Shown here: positions 27,906 to 34,527 of the stretch, in pieces
Numbering within the stretch: the first letter of the stretch is position 1
Layout: each line of letters opens with the position of its first letter
Notes under the pieces: generated by a model
The model's input: only the letters and a program-made list of their open reading frames with translations
Database searches by the model: none
What the model was told of the DNA's origin: nothing
Translations under genes and position numbers: made by a program
Source: Tianweitania sediminis
GTDB lineage: Bacteria > Pseudomonadota > Alphaproteobacteria > Rhizobiales > Rhizobiaceae
DNA: 64,000 nucleotides
Assembly (NCBI RefSeq): GCF_017813335.1
Contig: NZ_JAGIYY010000008.1
Coordinates: 124,001 to 188,000 of the forward strand
Direction of reading: 5' to 3'

Positions 27906-28221
27906 CGGCTTGCCCCTCCGTGTCTTCCGGCCTTTCCCCGGCGAGGTAAGCTACAGCCTGGCGCATCACGTCTCGCAATGCTTCGGCCGGGCTTCCTCCA
28001 TGCGTATCGCAATGGAAGCCGTCATCTAGCGGCTCGCCTGCCTTGACACCCACCAGGAGCGCAGCCTGCGATCCGTTGCCGTCCACAGCACATGAAGCAT
28101 GGGCGCCGACGGAACACTGCCCCACGCTCCACCAGAAGCCGGGCAGGGCTGCCTCGAATTCGGCAATGGCTGCGGCGAAGTCTGCAGTGTTCGTTTCCCA
28201 GCCGGTAAGGATGATGTCCAT
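27898..28221 (-). CDS. Hypothetical phage protein
   Basis: The product is 107 residues, acidic and soluble, with an LPGFWWSVGQCSVG segment and a C-terminal region (DTHGGSPAEALRDVMRQAVAYL) of a type seen in phage early operons. No function is assigned. Its start overlaps the upstream stop (ATGA). Confidence 0.6.
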   Translation of the reverse strand: MDIILTGWETNTADFAAAIAEFEAALPGFWWSVGQCSVGAHASCAVDGNGSQAALLVGVKAGEPLDDGFHCDTHGGSPAEALRDVMRQAVAYLAGERPEDTEGQADD

Positions 28222-28376
28222 CAGCGGGGCTCCTCATCGATAGGCCACGAAATGATCTCGTCCTGGTAGGCAGAAGCAGACAGCCAGCCGAAGGAGAGCG
28301 TCATGCGTTCGCATTGGCGCTTTGCCATCCAGACGACGATGAAGTGAGGCAGGATCTTCGTCCAAGGTGCGAGCAT
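28221..28376 (-). CDS. Small hypothetical phage protein
   Basis: The product is 51 residues, starting at 28376 (MLAPWTKILPHFIVVWM) with ATGA overlaps at both ends. It has one moderately hydrophobic stretch followed by a polar tail. It is not recognised; support is the tight overlap on both sides. Confidence 0.5.
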   Translation of the reverse strand: MLAPWTKILPHFIVVWMAKRQCERMTLSFGWLSASAYQDEIISWPIDEEPR

Positions 28377-28849
28377 CAGCGGGGCTCCTGAGATTGGAGG
28401 GCTCGCAATAGCGCAATGCAAACGGCAATGGCGGCAGTCCGGCCATGGCTGTATCGTTCAGGCCCGGTAGCGCTTCCGTCTGCATTGTAGAACGCGACAT
28501 GCGCCATCCAGCCGACTGTGACGCCGTTGTCGATCTTCGCAAGCGGGTGGTAGTCTGGTAATCCTTCAATCGCGTTGTACGGGGTAAGCTGCCCGCCAGC
28601 ACAAAAGAAGCAGATCACCTTCCGACCTTGCAAAGCGATAACGCTCTCGCACAGCGCCACAGCCGCATCGATGGACGCCGTGTAGGCGGGAGGCATCGTT
28701 GTGCCCTCGATGTCTGTTAGGGCATACGCGATATCGTCCTCAGACCATTCACCAGACTGACCAACACGCGCGAGGATTTCCAGATCTACGGCACGATCCG
28801 GCCCGGTCAGCGCAGCCAGTCGCTCAATCAGTCTCTCGCGCTCAACCAC
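28376..28849 (-). CDS. Phage ABA-sandwich-like protein
   Basis: The product is 157 residues. The N-terminus LIERLAALTGPDRAVDLEIL and PPAYTASIDAAVALCE are patterns I associate with small phage proteins of the ABA sandwich group. The C-terminus carries ATGPERYSHGRTAAIAVCIALLRAL, also typical. The function of this group is unknown. It overlaps the upstream gene by eight bases. Confidence 0.62.
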   Translation of the reverse strand: MVERERLIERLAALTGPDRAVDLEILARVGQSGEWSEDDIAYALTDIEGTTMPPAYTASIDAAVALCESVIALQGRKVICFFCAGGQLTPYNAIEGLPDYHPLAKIDNGVTVGWMAHVAFYNADGSATGPERYSHGRTAAIAVCIALLRALQSQEPR

Positions 28850-29129
28850 GGCCAGCCTCCTGAGGTTTAGCTAAGGCGCGCGCAAGCCATGGAGTGAAGA
28901 CGAACCAAACGTCGCCGGCATCGGCATAACCCATCGGGTCTTTGTGTTTGGACGGGTCAAAAACGGTGCGCTCAGTTAGCCCAAGTTCTTCCGCTTGCTC
29001 CTGAATGAACTCCCCACCTTCGCATCCTTCCCAGCATTCCCGGATCATACGGGCAGCAAAGATCGCCAAAGCCTCCACTTCGGAGGGTGTCAGCTTTTCA
29101 ATGGCAGATCGGTTCAGGCGCTCAACCAC
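28842..29129 (-). CDS. Hypothetical phage protein
   Basis: The product is 95 residues. GTG 29129 was chosen because it overlaps the upstream gene's end by eight bases, the pattern used elsewhere in this operon. It is mostly helical and acidic (PSEVEALAIFAARMIRECWEGC) with a hydrophobic aromatic segment (DVWFVFTPWLARAL). No family was recognised. Confidence 0.55.
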   Translation of the reverse strand: MVERLNRSAIEKLTPSEVEALAIFAARMIRECWEGCEGGEFIQEQAEELGLTERTVFDPSKHKDPMGYADAGDVWFVFTPWLARALAKPQEAGRG

Positions 29130-29454
29130 GGCCTTCTCCTTCCTGGTTGTCGGACTGGAGAGCGGTGCGGGCAGGCGAAAGCGTACCTCGCGTTCTCGCG
29201 TAGGCCATATACTGCTCAACCTTCATTTGCTTCGGTGCGAAGCAGGTCGTTACTGTTGGCAGCAAACCTTCATGCTCAAGCATGTTGTAGACGGCCAGCA
29301 GGTCGCCCATCTCTGACGCGATTCGCTCAGCGTTGGTTCGATCCTGTCCCGGCTTTTTGTCGTCCAAACCGAAGCGGAGAGCCTTCGCGACCTCCTGCGC
29401 GACTTCGGCGCACTCTTCAGCCAGGCACGTCAGCAAATGCTCTTGCGCGTTCAT
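29122..29454 (-). CDS. MazG-like nucleotide pyrophosphohydrolase
   Basis: The product is 110 residues. The N-terminal half has the all-alpha NTP pyrophosphatase pattern EECAEVAQEVAKALRFG and SEMGDLLAVYNML, giving the EExxE and ExxD metal ligands. Phage members hydrolyse dNTPs or alarmone-like nucleotides and may manipulate host stress signals or the nucleotide pool. It is coupled to both neighbours by overlap. Confidence 0.75.
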   Translation of the reverse strand: MNAQEHLLTCLAEECAEVAQEVAKALRFGLDDKKPGQDRTNAERIASEMGDLLAVYNMLEHEGLLPTVTTCFAPKQMKVEQYMAYARTRGTLSPARTALQSDNQEGEGRG

Positions 29455-30536
29455 CGGCCCGCTCCTGGCTGGGAGAGAACAGCCTTCGCATTGAAGTTGG
29501 CCTCATCGATCTTGTTGAGAAGATCCGCCACACGGTTCAGCTTCTTGCCGTCCTTGATCCCGCACTTGTCCAAATCGGCCAAGTGATTATCGATCCGCGT
29601 GGTAAGCCCGCGTAGCGTCTCTTCCAGCGCCTCCCTCTGTGCATCTGCATCGGGTGCGAGTTGGCGAAGAACAAGCACCGGGGGTTCACCGTTCGGCCCC
29701 TTTGATGCCAGACGTGCGGCTTCGACACATGCAGCTTCAAGCGTCTTCTGCCGTTCGATGATGACGCCTTCGGCCATGAGGACGCCATTCACATACCTGT
29801 CGAAGTGAAACGGCGGTCCGGCATCGGGTGCGAGTTGGCGGGAGCGGAGCTTGGCTGCCAGTACGTTGATCTGCTCTTCAAGCGTATTGCAGTTTTGAAG
29901 CAGCGCAATGTACCGCGCCGCATCCTGCTTCGGCTCACCAGCCTGCGAGGGCTTTGGTTCTGTTGGCTGACGGGTGCGGGCTTCGAGCCGATCCGCTGCT
30001 TCGAGCATAGCAGCCACTGCAAGGTATTCTGCGCCGCCTTGATACTCGCGCCACGGCTTTCGCAACCGCTCAACCAACCCCGCCTCGCGCTCGGCATCCT
30101 CACCAGCGCCATCCGCGCGACCGATACCATCGCAGTCAGGGCAATCCGCAGTGCCTTCATCGCCTGCGTCTCCGGGTTCGCCGTGCAAGTAGCGCTCCCA
30201 ATTCGTGACGACTTCACCGTTGCCCTGACAGGTCTGGCAGATCTCACCGGCGCCGGGGGCAGGCTCGGGCTCACTGGCGGGGGAGCGCTCGCCAAGCTGG
30301 GGGTGGGCGAGTCCCGTTCCTCCACAACCTGTGCAAGCGTACCCCATGCCACCGCACTGAGGGCAGAGACCCCCCGCCTCGCCTTCCATGGCGGCAATGG
30401 CGGCGCGGGCTGCTTCTTCGATGCCCTCCCACTCCACACGGCCTGTCCACACACCGTAAGGGTAGAAGCGAACCTTCAGCTTGCTCTTGATCGCGTCGTG
30501 TACCTGCTGTTCCCGCGCCACGGTCTCAATCGTCAT
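29451..30536 (-). CDS. Phage protein with DnaJ-like CxxCxGxG zinc repeats
   Basis: The product is 361 residues; start 30536 gives MTIETVAREQQ. Residues about 55-150 hold several CxxCxGxG-type units (CPQCGGMG, CTGCGGTG, CQTCQGNG, CPDCDGIG), the zinc-binding signature of DnaJ-type chaperones, without a J domain. A Lys/Glu-rich and coiled-coil C-terminal half follows. The direct repeat RQLAPDA occurs twice. The role is unknown; protein binding or assembly is a reasonable inference. Confidence 0.62.
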   Translation of the reverse strand: MTIETVAREQQVHDAIKSKLKVRFYPYGVWTGRVEWEGIEEAARAAIAAMEGEAGGLCPQCGGMGYACTGCGGTGLAHPQLGERSPASEPEPAPGAGEICQTCQGNGEVVTNWERYLHGEPGDAGDEGTADCPDCDGIGRADGAGEDAEREAGLVERLRKPWREYQGGAEYLAVAAMLEAADRLEARTRQPTEPKPSQAGEPKQDAARYIALLQNCNTLEEQINVLAAKLRSRQLAPDAGPPFHFDRYVNGVLMAEGVIIERQKTLEAACVEAARLASKGPNGEPPVLVLRQLAPDADAQREALEETLRGLTTRIDNHLADLDKCGIKDGKKLNRVADLLNKIDEANFNAKAVLSQPGAGR

Positions 30537-30810
30537 GGGGTTTCTCCTGAAGGGCTGAACGGGCGGCGCGGAGGAAGCGGCCTCGCTTTTCAGGGCCGCA
30601 GTGGGCGATCTTGCGAACCGCTTGCTCGAACGGCAGTACCCAAGCATCAGGCTTCCCAGCCCATGTGTAGCCGTTGCCGCCGATGCGCCAGACGCCGTTC
30701 TCGGTCTCTATGTGGACGCCCACGCCAGCCCATGATCGGGCGCGTGCGCTGTTTGGGTATTGCTGCAGATACTTTTGCGTGATGAAGTCGGGGCCGAATA
30801 GCTTTCCCAT
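30526..30810 (-). CDS. Hypothetical phage protein
   Basis: The product is 94 residues with the segment GVHIETENGVWRIGGNGYTW and a basic C-terminus (KRGRFLRAARSAL). No domain was recognised. It overlaps the zinc-repeat protein by 11 bases within the operon. Confidence 0.55.
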   Translation of the reverse strand: MGKLFGPDFITQKYLQQYPNSARARSWAGVGVHIETENGVWRIGGNGYTWAGKPDAWVLPFEQAVRKIAHCGPEKRGRFLRAARSALQEKPHDD

Positions 30811-30813
30811 AGC

Positions 30814-31203
30814 TCAGGCCTCCTCTGGTGCGGGCGGAAAGCTTGGGTGCGACGTCCAATGGGTGTGGTAGTCAGGCCAATCGTCGCAAAGGGGGCTGCC
30901 GATATAGGCAGGCTCGCCCAGCCATTGCCCGTCTAGCCACGCCCACCAAACGGCATGGCCGAAATCCTCGTGCCATTCGTCCAGTGGCCGCGCCTTCACG
31001 CTCTGCCCACTCTCAGCGCGGAGGAAGGGGGCAGCGGCTCCGAGGGCGGCGCGCATGTCCGAGCGATGATCCTCGACTGCCGTCCCCATGTATCCACCCA
31101 AGGATTCCACCTCGGCCATTGGGGGCATGTCTTTGAACCATGCTTGGAGCGCCGCCTCCACCGCTTCATCTGTGACGGTCATGTCGGGGTTGGCAGGGGT
31201 CAT
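30814..31203 (-). CDS. Hypothetical phage protein (two-part)
   Basis: The product is 129 residues. The N-terminal part (VTDEAVEAALQAW and DHRSDMRAALGAAAPFL) is a helical module often seen at the front of small phage proteins. The C-terminal part is Trp- and Asp-rich (HEDFGHAVWWAWLDGQW, LCDDWPDYHTHW). The modules look swappable between phage genes. The start overlaps the methyltransferase stop (ATGA). Confidence 0.62.
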   Translation of the reverse strand: MTPANPDMTVTDEAVEAALQAWFKDMPPMAEVESLGGYMGTAVEDHRSDMRAALGAAAPFLRAESGQSVKARPLDEWHEDFGHAVWWAWLDGQWLGEPAYIGSPLCDDWPDYHTHWTSHPSFPPAPEEA

Positions 31204-32567
31204 GCGGCTGCCTCCAGAAGTTCGGCGTCGAGATATGCAGCGATTACTTCCGCCGCGACTTGCGGGACAATGGCATTGCCAAGAGCTCTGAGCTTCCCGA
31301 CCCGCGCCTCTACTCCGTGGGCGAGCAATCGAAGAGGTGGGGCATCGCCTGAGACGGCTTCAAAAGCCTGTCGAGCAGAGCGTGCCAGTAGTTGTGACAA
31401 TACGTGCAGAGCGTCTGGATGTTCTCCGGCGTGTTGTTCGTCAGATCCCCGTCTTTGTGATGGGCATGGAGATCCATCGTGTACCCGCAGGCCTCGCAGA
31501 CCATCCCGCGCAACTTTCGCGACTGCGCTCGATACCCGGCCGTCGTCAAAGCGCCTTTCGAGTTCGCACAAGTAAGGGAGCAATATCTCCGCTTCACGAA
31601 TGCCGAAAAATCCTCGAGGTTCTTGCCATACCGTTTGCGCTGCAACTTGATCCCGCAGCGCTCGCAGGACTTCTCGGGATCGGCGTTCCGTTGCCTTGGC
31701 ATATTGCCCTACCTCTTCGGCCGCTTCGGCATAGAAGTCGGCGCACAATCCATCCAAGCTTTCGGGAAGCCCATCAACCACGCTACGAAGGTTGGATCCA
31801 ACGCGCCGGGCTTTTCCGTCGGATCCTGGGAGCCAGCTATGACATGCCCACGGATGGCTACCAGTCCGGCTGAGTTTCCCGCTTCGTTGTTCCCGTTGCG
31901 CGCTGGCGCTAGGCTCGTAGGCGTGGGCCACATTGCCGCGTCTAGCGCCACCCTCGTTGCCAAGGGCGCCGATCCAAGCCCCTTCCCGGGATACTTCTCG
32001 TATTCTGTCTGCTTTCGTCTCAGCCAGCTTTCCGGCGATTCCTCGTGCCCGCACTTGGGCGTCGGCCACAAACCACAGGCGATCTCTTCGATGGGGCGCA
32101 TCGACGGCACAAGCCGGGACAACGGTCGCCCCGCAGGCGTAACCGATGCCTTCCAGGTCAGCCGACACTCCGTCGAGCCAATCCTTTCCAACCGCTGCCG
32201 CAACCTGCTCTCCCATGACGACATCGGGCCGACAGGCTCGGATGAGATCGAAGAAGACGGGCCAGAGATGGCGTTCGTCGTTCTGGCCTTCGCCTTTGCC
32301 TGCGACGGAGAATGGCTGGCAGGGGCAGCTTCCGGTCCAGAGTAACCGGCTGTCAGGCCATCCAGCCAGTCGAGCTGCATACGACCATCCGCCAATGCCC
32401 GCGAAGAAATGGCACTGAGAATAGCCGCGTAAGTCGTCTGGCTGGACATCGACAATGCTCCGCTCGTCCACGTCGCCGGGCGCGATATGGCCGGCTTCGA
32501 TCAGGTTGCGGAGCCATTGCGCCGCGTAGGGGTCAAACTCGTTGTAGTAGGCTGCTGGAGCGCTCAC
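31200..32567 (-). CDS. DNA (cytosine-5) methyltransferase, interrupted by an overlapping HNH gene
   Basis: The product is 455 codons with a GTG start at 32567. C5-methyltransferase motifs are in order: FAGIGG (56-60), catalytic PCQPFS with C83, GEQVA (119-123, the ENV position) and HRRDRLWFVA (159-168), with the closing LRALGNAIVPQVA at about 426-440. Between DGKARRVG (about 255) and motif X lies a stretch of about 130 codons with low-complexity Arg-rich sequence. It exactly covers an HNH endonuclease gene read in another frame. The frame stays open, so the enzyme may still be made with an insert in its target-recognition region, or it may be inactive. Confidence 0.78.
   Translation of the reverse strand: MSAPAAYYNEFDPYAAQWLRNLIEAGHIAPGDVDERSIVDVQPDDLRGYSQCHFFAGIGGWSYAARLAGWPDSRLLWTGSCPCQPFSVAGKGEGQNDERHLWPVFFDLIRACRPDVVMGEQVAAAVGKDWLDGVSADLEGIGYACGATVVPACAVDAPHRRDRLWFVADAQVRARGIAGKLAETKADRIREVSREGAWIGALGNEGGARRGNVAHAYEPSASAQREQRSGKLSRTGSHPWACHSWLPGSDGKARRVGSNLRSVVDGLPESLDGLCADFYAEAAEEVGQYAKATERRSREVLRALRDQVAAQTVWQEPRGFFGIREAEILLPYLCELERRFDDGRVSSAVAKVARDGLRGLRVHDGSPCPSQRRGSDEQHAGEHPDALHVLSQLLARSARQAFEAVSGDAPPLRLLAHGVEARVGKLRALGNAIVPQVAAEVIAAYLDAELLEAAA
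31310..31702 (-). CDS. HNH endonuclease nested inside the methyltransferase gene
   Basis: The product is 130 residues. Paired CxxC knuckles (CERC, CSLTC) are followed by the HNH core CEACGYTMDLHAHHKDGD, NNTPENI and CTYCHNYWH, giving the double His, Asn and final His of the fold plus a zinc site. It lies on the same strand as the methyltransferase but in a different frame, and the methyltransferase frame here reads as non-protein-like. It begins seven bases after the stop of the overlapping 248-residue frame. It looks like a free-standing homing-type nuclease inserted into the gene. Confidence 0.8.
   Translation of the reverse strand: MPRQRNADPEKSCERCGIKLQRKRYGKNLEDFSAFVKRRYCSLTCANSKGALTTAGYRAQSRKLRGMVCEACGYTMDLHAHHKDGDLTNNTPENIQTLCTYCHNYWHALLDRLLKPSQAMPHLFDCSPTE
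31709..32455 (-). CDS. Overlapping-frame phage protein of the WPTP/MGFP type
   Basis: This 248-codon frame lies entirely within the methyltransferase gene on the same strand, shifted. It carries features I recognise from annotated phage proteins: LTWKASVTPAGRPLSRLVPS, WPTP twice (GLWPTP, MWPTPT) and the ending LDPTFVAWLMGFPKAW followed by a Cys-Ala-Pro-Thr tail. Such proteins usually have no assigned function. It ends six bases before the HNH start in the same frame. Whether it is translated cannot be settled from sequence; it may be a genuine dual-coding gene or a conserved shadow. Confidence 0.5.
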   Translation of the reverse strand: MSMSSQTTYAAILSAISSRALADGRMQLDWLDGLTAGYSGPEAAPASHSPSQAKAKARTTNAISGPSSSISSEPVGPMSSWESRLRQRLERIGSTECRLTWKASVTPAGRPLSRLVPSMRPIEEIACGLWPTPKCGHEESPESWLRRKQTEYEKYPGKGLGSAPLATRVALDAAMWPTPTSLAPARNGNNEAGNSAGLVAIRGHVIAGSQDPTEKPGALDPTFVAWLMGFPKAWMDCAPTSMPKRPKR

Positions 32568-32710
32568 CGGATCACCTCACCGGTTGCGATGTGACGACGG
32601 GGGAGAGGGGCGCGGGGCGGAAACAGGCCACCCACGGCGCGCAGCAAGCACCACGTCAGAACGGCGTAAGCGAGGATGACGTAGATGATCAGGCCGATAA
32701 GGAGGGTCAC
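32564..32710 (-). CDS. Small single-helix membrane protein
   Basis: The product is 48 residues with a GTG start at 32710, beginning VTLLIGLIIYVILAYAVL with one transmembrane helix and a basic, proline-rich tail (FPPRAPLPRRH). The stop overlaps the methyltransferase GTG (GTGA) and the start overlaps the upstream stop, so coupling supports translation. Confidence 0.55.
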   Translation of the reverse strand: MTLLIGLIIYVILAYAVLTWCLLRAVGGLFPPRAPLPRRHIATGEVIR

Positions 32711-32802
32711 AGCGGTTCTCCGCTTTTCCCGCCACCGACTGCCGCGTTCAGAATCGCACCCGCGGCGCCCGCGAATAGGAGTATGATGAGGGCCGTGGTC
32801 AT
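32707..32802 (-). CDS. Tiny membrane peptide
   Basis: The product is 31 residues (MTTALIILLFAGAAGAILNAA, then Gly/Lys/Ser) with one hydrophobic helix. It overlaps both neighbours by four bases. It is one of three tiny predicted membrane proteins in this part of the operon. Confidence 0.5.
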   Translation of the reverse strand: MTTALIILLFAGAAGAILNAAVGGGKSGEPL

Positions 32803-32966
32803 GCCGCCTTCACCTCCGTCATCGCATCCTCGATGTCGCGCAGCATCAAGTACTCGCTGCGTACATCCATGCGTTCGCCCTGCGGCTTTGGCCGGCAAAG
32901 GGTGCGCTCGAGCAACCGGATCCGGGTACGGACTTCGGTGAGGGAGATGCGCTCTACCGGGTTCAT
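32799..32966 (-). CDS. Small helical phage protein
   Basis: The product is 55 residues, charged and helical (ISLTEVRTRIRLLERTL and YLMLRDIEDAMTEV), suggesting a coiled-coil hairpin. ATGA overlaps lie at both ends. The function is unknown. Confidence 0.5.
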   Translation of the reverse strand: MNPVERISLTEVRTRIRLLERTLCRPKPQGERMDVRSEYLMLRDIEDAMTEVKAA

Positions 32967-33112
32967 GCCAGCGCACTCCACAGCAGAGTGGCAATCCAGA
33001 GGCTGACGAGGAGCATCAGAACTGGTGACCTTCGGGCCAGCCAGGCGAGGGCACCGGTGGGTTCGGGGATGAAGTTGTGAACCCCGTCCATCGTGATAGG
33101 GGCGCGGTTCAT
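32963..33112 (-). CDS. Small membrane protein
   Basis: The product is 49 residues. A polar N-terminus (MNRAPITMDGVHNFIPEPTG) precedes a single transmembrane helix (SPVLMLLVSLWIATLLW). It overlaps both neighbours by four bases. Confidence 0.5.
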   Translation of the reverse strand: MNRAPITMDGVHNFIPEPTGALAWLARRSPVLMLLVSLWIATLLWSALA

Positions 33113-33348
33113 GACAGAACCTCAGCACCGCGACCAATCACAGTCTCCACGATCCTGGTCTTCATGGCCGCGAACGTGTCGTAGTTGCGCGTCCAGTTGC
33201 TGGCTGAGAGCCGAGCGCTTTGGATTGCGTGGCGCCGGTTTATGTCCCGGTTGATGCCTTCGTCATACCGGAAGGTGGTGAGGCCCGACCATGCACCGGT
33301 CTTCGGGCATTGGATCTGAACTTGGAGGGTTGCCATCTGGGCGGTCAT
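33109..33348 (-). CDS. First gene of the leftward early operon, hypothetical
   Basis: The product is 79 residues if it starts at 33348; ATG 33336 (MATLQVQIQ) is an alternative. It has a beta-rich front (TLQVQIQCPKTGAW) and a polar helical rest. It follows the operator-controlled leftward promoter by about 20 bases and ends in an ATGA overlap. No family was recognised. Confidence 0.55.
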   Translation of the reverse strand: MTAQMATLQVQIQCPKTGAWSGLTTFRYDEGINRDINRRHAIQSARLSASNWTRNYDTFAAMKTRIVETVIGRGAEVLS

Positions 33349-33369
33349 CCCGTGTTTGTGGATGACCTG

Positions 33370-33397
33370 AGATTACGCATCGTGCGTAAGAAGTCAA
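33370..33397 (-). promoter_or_regulatory. Leftward early promoter (PL-like)
   Basis: On the minus strand, TTGACT (33397-33392) is separated by 16 bases from TAATCT (33375-33370). The 17-bp operator lies in the spacer and overlaps the -10. The spacing (two bases between -35 and operator) is identical to that at the rightward promoter near the repressor gene. It would drive the leftward operon ending with the integrase. Confidence 0.65.
33373..33389. promoter_or_regulatory. Repressor operator, perfect palindrome
   Basis: TTACGCATCGTGCGTAA is a perfect 7-bp inverted repeat around a 3-bp centre, inside the leftward promoter. It shares the form kTACGC-N5-GCGTAw with sites at 33405 and 35393, so it is probably bound by the CI-like repressor and the Cro-like protein. 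Confidence 0.7.
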
Positions 33398-33404
33398 ACG
33401 ATTT

Positions 33405-33421
33405 TTACGCTAGTCGCGTAA
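33405..33421. promoter_or_regulatory. Second repressor operator upstream of the leftward promoter
   Basis: TTACGCTAGTCGCGTAA is a perfect 6-bp inverted repeat with a 5-bp centre. Its centre is 32 bp from the first operator, three helical turns, so cooperative binding on one face is plausible. Confidence 0.65.
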
Positions 33422-33720
33422 ATCACGTTCTGCAAACCTATCCTGCCGATTACGTTTGGCCGGTCAGAGCTGTTGACCAATATCGGCTCGTAGGAAACTC
33501 GGTTCCGCCTGCGCTTGCCTGCGCTATCGGCCGGCAACTCGCGCAGACCGTCTCCAACTTCGCATCAACTGAGAAGCGATTTGCACGTCCCGCCAAGCTG
33601 GCGCCGCTGCCTGAGAAGCTTCAAGCCGCAATCCTCTATACGATGCGGGAAGAGCGGGCTAACGGCGCTTCGCGCAAGGCTGCGCCAAAACTCCGACGCA
33701 TGAAGGTGGCCGCAGGATAG
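33421..33720 (+). pseudogene. C-terminal remnant of a second C5-cytosine methyltransferase
   Basis: The open frame reads VNHVLQTYPADYVWPV, then VDQYRLVGNSVPPALACAIGRQL, which is the C-terminal motif IX/X region of Dcm-type methyltransferases. After that comes a basic tail. There is no catalytic PCQ or FAGIGG part and no credible start codon. The family-like sequence begins just where the second operator ends, suggesting a recombination junction. Confidence 0.6.
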
Positions 33721-33721
33721 T

Positions 33722-33958
33722 ATGCCCCCACCAGATGTCTCAGCGAAAAATCGCGCCTCAGCAGAAGCTGCACTCACAACGTACCTTGATGCTCTCGATA
33801 GGGACGGAAGTCGCGATGATTGGCACACTGCATTGCGTGAAGCTCGAGGCCTGATTGCGGATGCGCTCAGGGCATCCGGGTACCTCGCGCAGCGCGATTG
33901 CTGCCGCTGTTTCGAGGTCGAGATCCTGTTCGTTCGCCAGCCGGCGCAGGCCAACTGA
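33722..33958 (+). CDS. Small hypothetical protein, uncertain
   Basis: The product is 78 residues; the ATG has AGGA four bases upstream and follows the preceding stop by one base. The first 55 residues are helix-like (AALTTYLDALDR, LREARGLIADALRA), and the Cys-rich end looks out of frame. It overlaps a minus-strand gene tail to tail, so only one of the two may be complete. Confidence 0.35.
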   Translation: MPPPDVSAKNRASAEAALTTYLDALDRDGSRDDWHTALREARGLIADALRASGYLAQRDCCRCFEVEILFVRQPAQAN

Positions 33959-33991
33959 GGTTTCCGTGGAAAGGTCGAGGGTGAGCTTCAT
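33758..33991 (-). CDS. Ribbon-helix-helix-like protein, probably truncated or frameshifted
   Basis: The product is 77 residues. The start MKLTLDLSTETSVGLRRLA and LDLETAAAIALRE look like a short ribbon-helix-helix DNA-binding protein, preceded by GGTGATC seven bases upstream of the ATG. After about residue 37 the sequence becomes Cys/Pro/Ile-rich and unlike a protein of this type, suggesting a broken 3' end. It lies leftward of the repressor and membrane genes on the same strand. Confidence 0.4.
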   Translation of the reverse strand: MKLTLDLSTETSVGLRRLANEQDLDLETAAAIALREVPGCPERIRNQASSFTQCSVPIIATSVPIESIKVRCECSFC

Positions 33992-34022
33992 GCGCGATCA
34001 CCAGGCTTGGAGATGAAGGCGG
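33989..34022 (-). repeat. 34-bp leader repeat, copy 1
   Basis: This stretch covers the ATG and upstream leader of the ribbon-helix-helix-like gene. It matches 31 of 34 positions of the leader at 34525-34558, including the ribosome-binding GGTGAyCGCGC just before the start codon. Confidence 0.7.
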
Positions 34023-34065
34023 CAGTAGGATTCACGCCGGCCTCCGCGCCTGATAGGATCTTGGC

Positions 34066-34209
34066 ATGCTGACTGCGCGAACATTCAAGGTCTGGTTCTG
34101 GTCGTTGCGCCCCGTGCCGCAGTCGGTCGTGTTCGGCATTCTTGCCGGCGGCACGTGCACCATCATCAGCAAGTTCTTAAGTGCGATCATCGGGCTTATC
34201 ATCTCGTAG
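34066..34209 (+). CDS. Small membrane peptide, uncertain
   Basis: The product is 47 residues (MLTARTFKVWFWSL start, then VVFGILAGGTCTIISKFL and SAIIGLIIS), predicted to have two short hydrophobic segments. AGGATC lies upstream. It runs convergent to the membrane gene on the other strand and overlaps its end by 33 bases. Confidence 0.4.
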   Translation: MLTARTFKVWFWSLRPVPQSVVFGILAGGTCTIISKFLSAIIGLIIS

Positions 34210-34527
34210 ACGGTGGATGAAGCGAAGGGCGATCATGACCGCCCATACCAGCAGGAACCAAAGCAGATTTGCGCCGAACGGCGTTTTGTCGAAGCTTTCG
34301 GCCTGCCCGCCCGCCGCGATGTGCTCAAGCACTGCCTCCGCGCCAAGTGAGTATCCGATCTCACCCCCAAGCAGGACGAGGTAAATGGCCAGAAGCGCAA
34401 AGTAGACCCAAAGAGACACGCGATAGTAGCTGTCCGGATGGTAATACGCGAACCAGACAATGCCGCCGGCTGCCATCGCGATAAGAGGGCCAAGCAGCGT
34501 GTTAAACTCGCGCCAGATATCCATCAT
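34177..34527 (-). CDS. Integral membrane protein of the lysogeny operon
   Basis: The product is 116 residues with three predicted helices (LLGPLIAMAAGGIVWFAYY, LWVYFALLAIYLVLLGGEIG, LLWFLLVWAVMIALRFI) and a charged tail. It is downstream of the CI-like repressor on the same strand and so is probably expressed in the lysogen. A superinfection-exclusion or lysogenic-conversion role is possible but only inferred from position. Its leader is a near-copy of that of the next leftward gene. Confidence 0.6.
   Translation of the reverse strand: MMDIWREFNTLLGPLIAMAAGGIVWFAYYHPDSYYRVSLWVYFALLAIYLVLLGGEIGYSLGAEAVLEHIAAGGQAESFDKTPFGANLLWFLLVWAVMIALRFIHRLRDDKPDDRT

Noticed and set aside
31337-32345. Long plus-strand frames opposite the methyltransferase locus
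   Set aside because: They are complements of a strongly motif-bearing minus-strand region and contain no motifs themselves.
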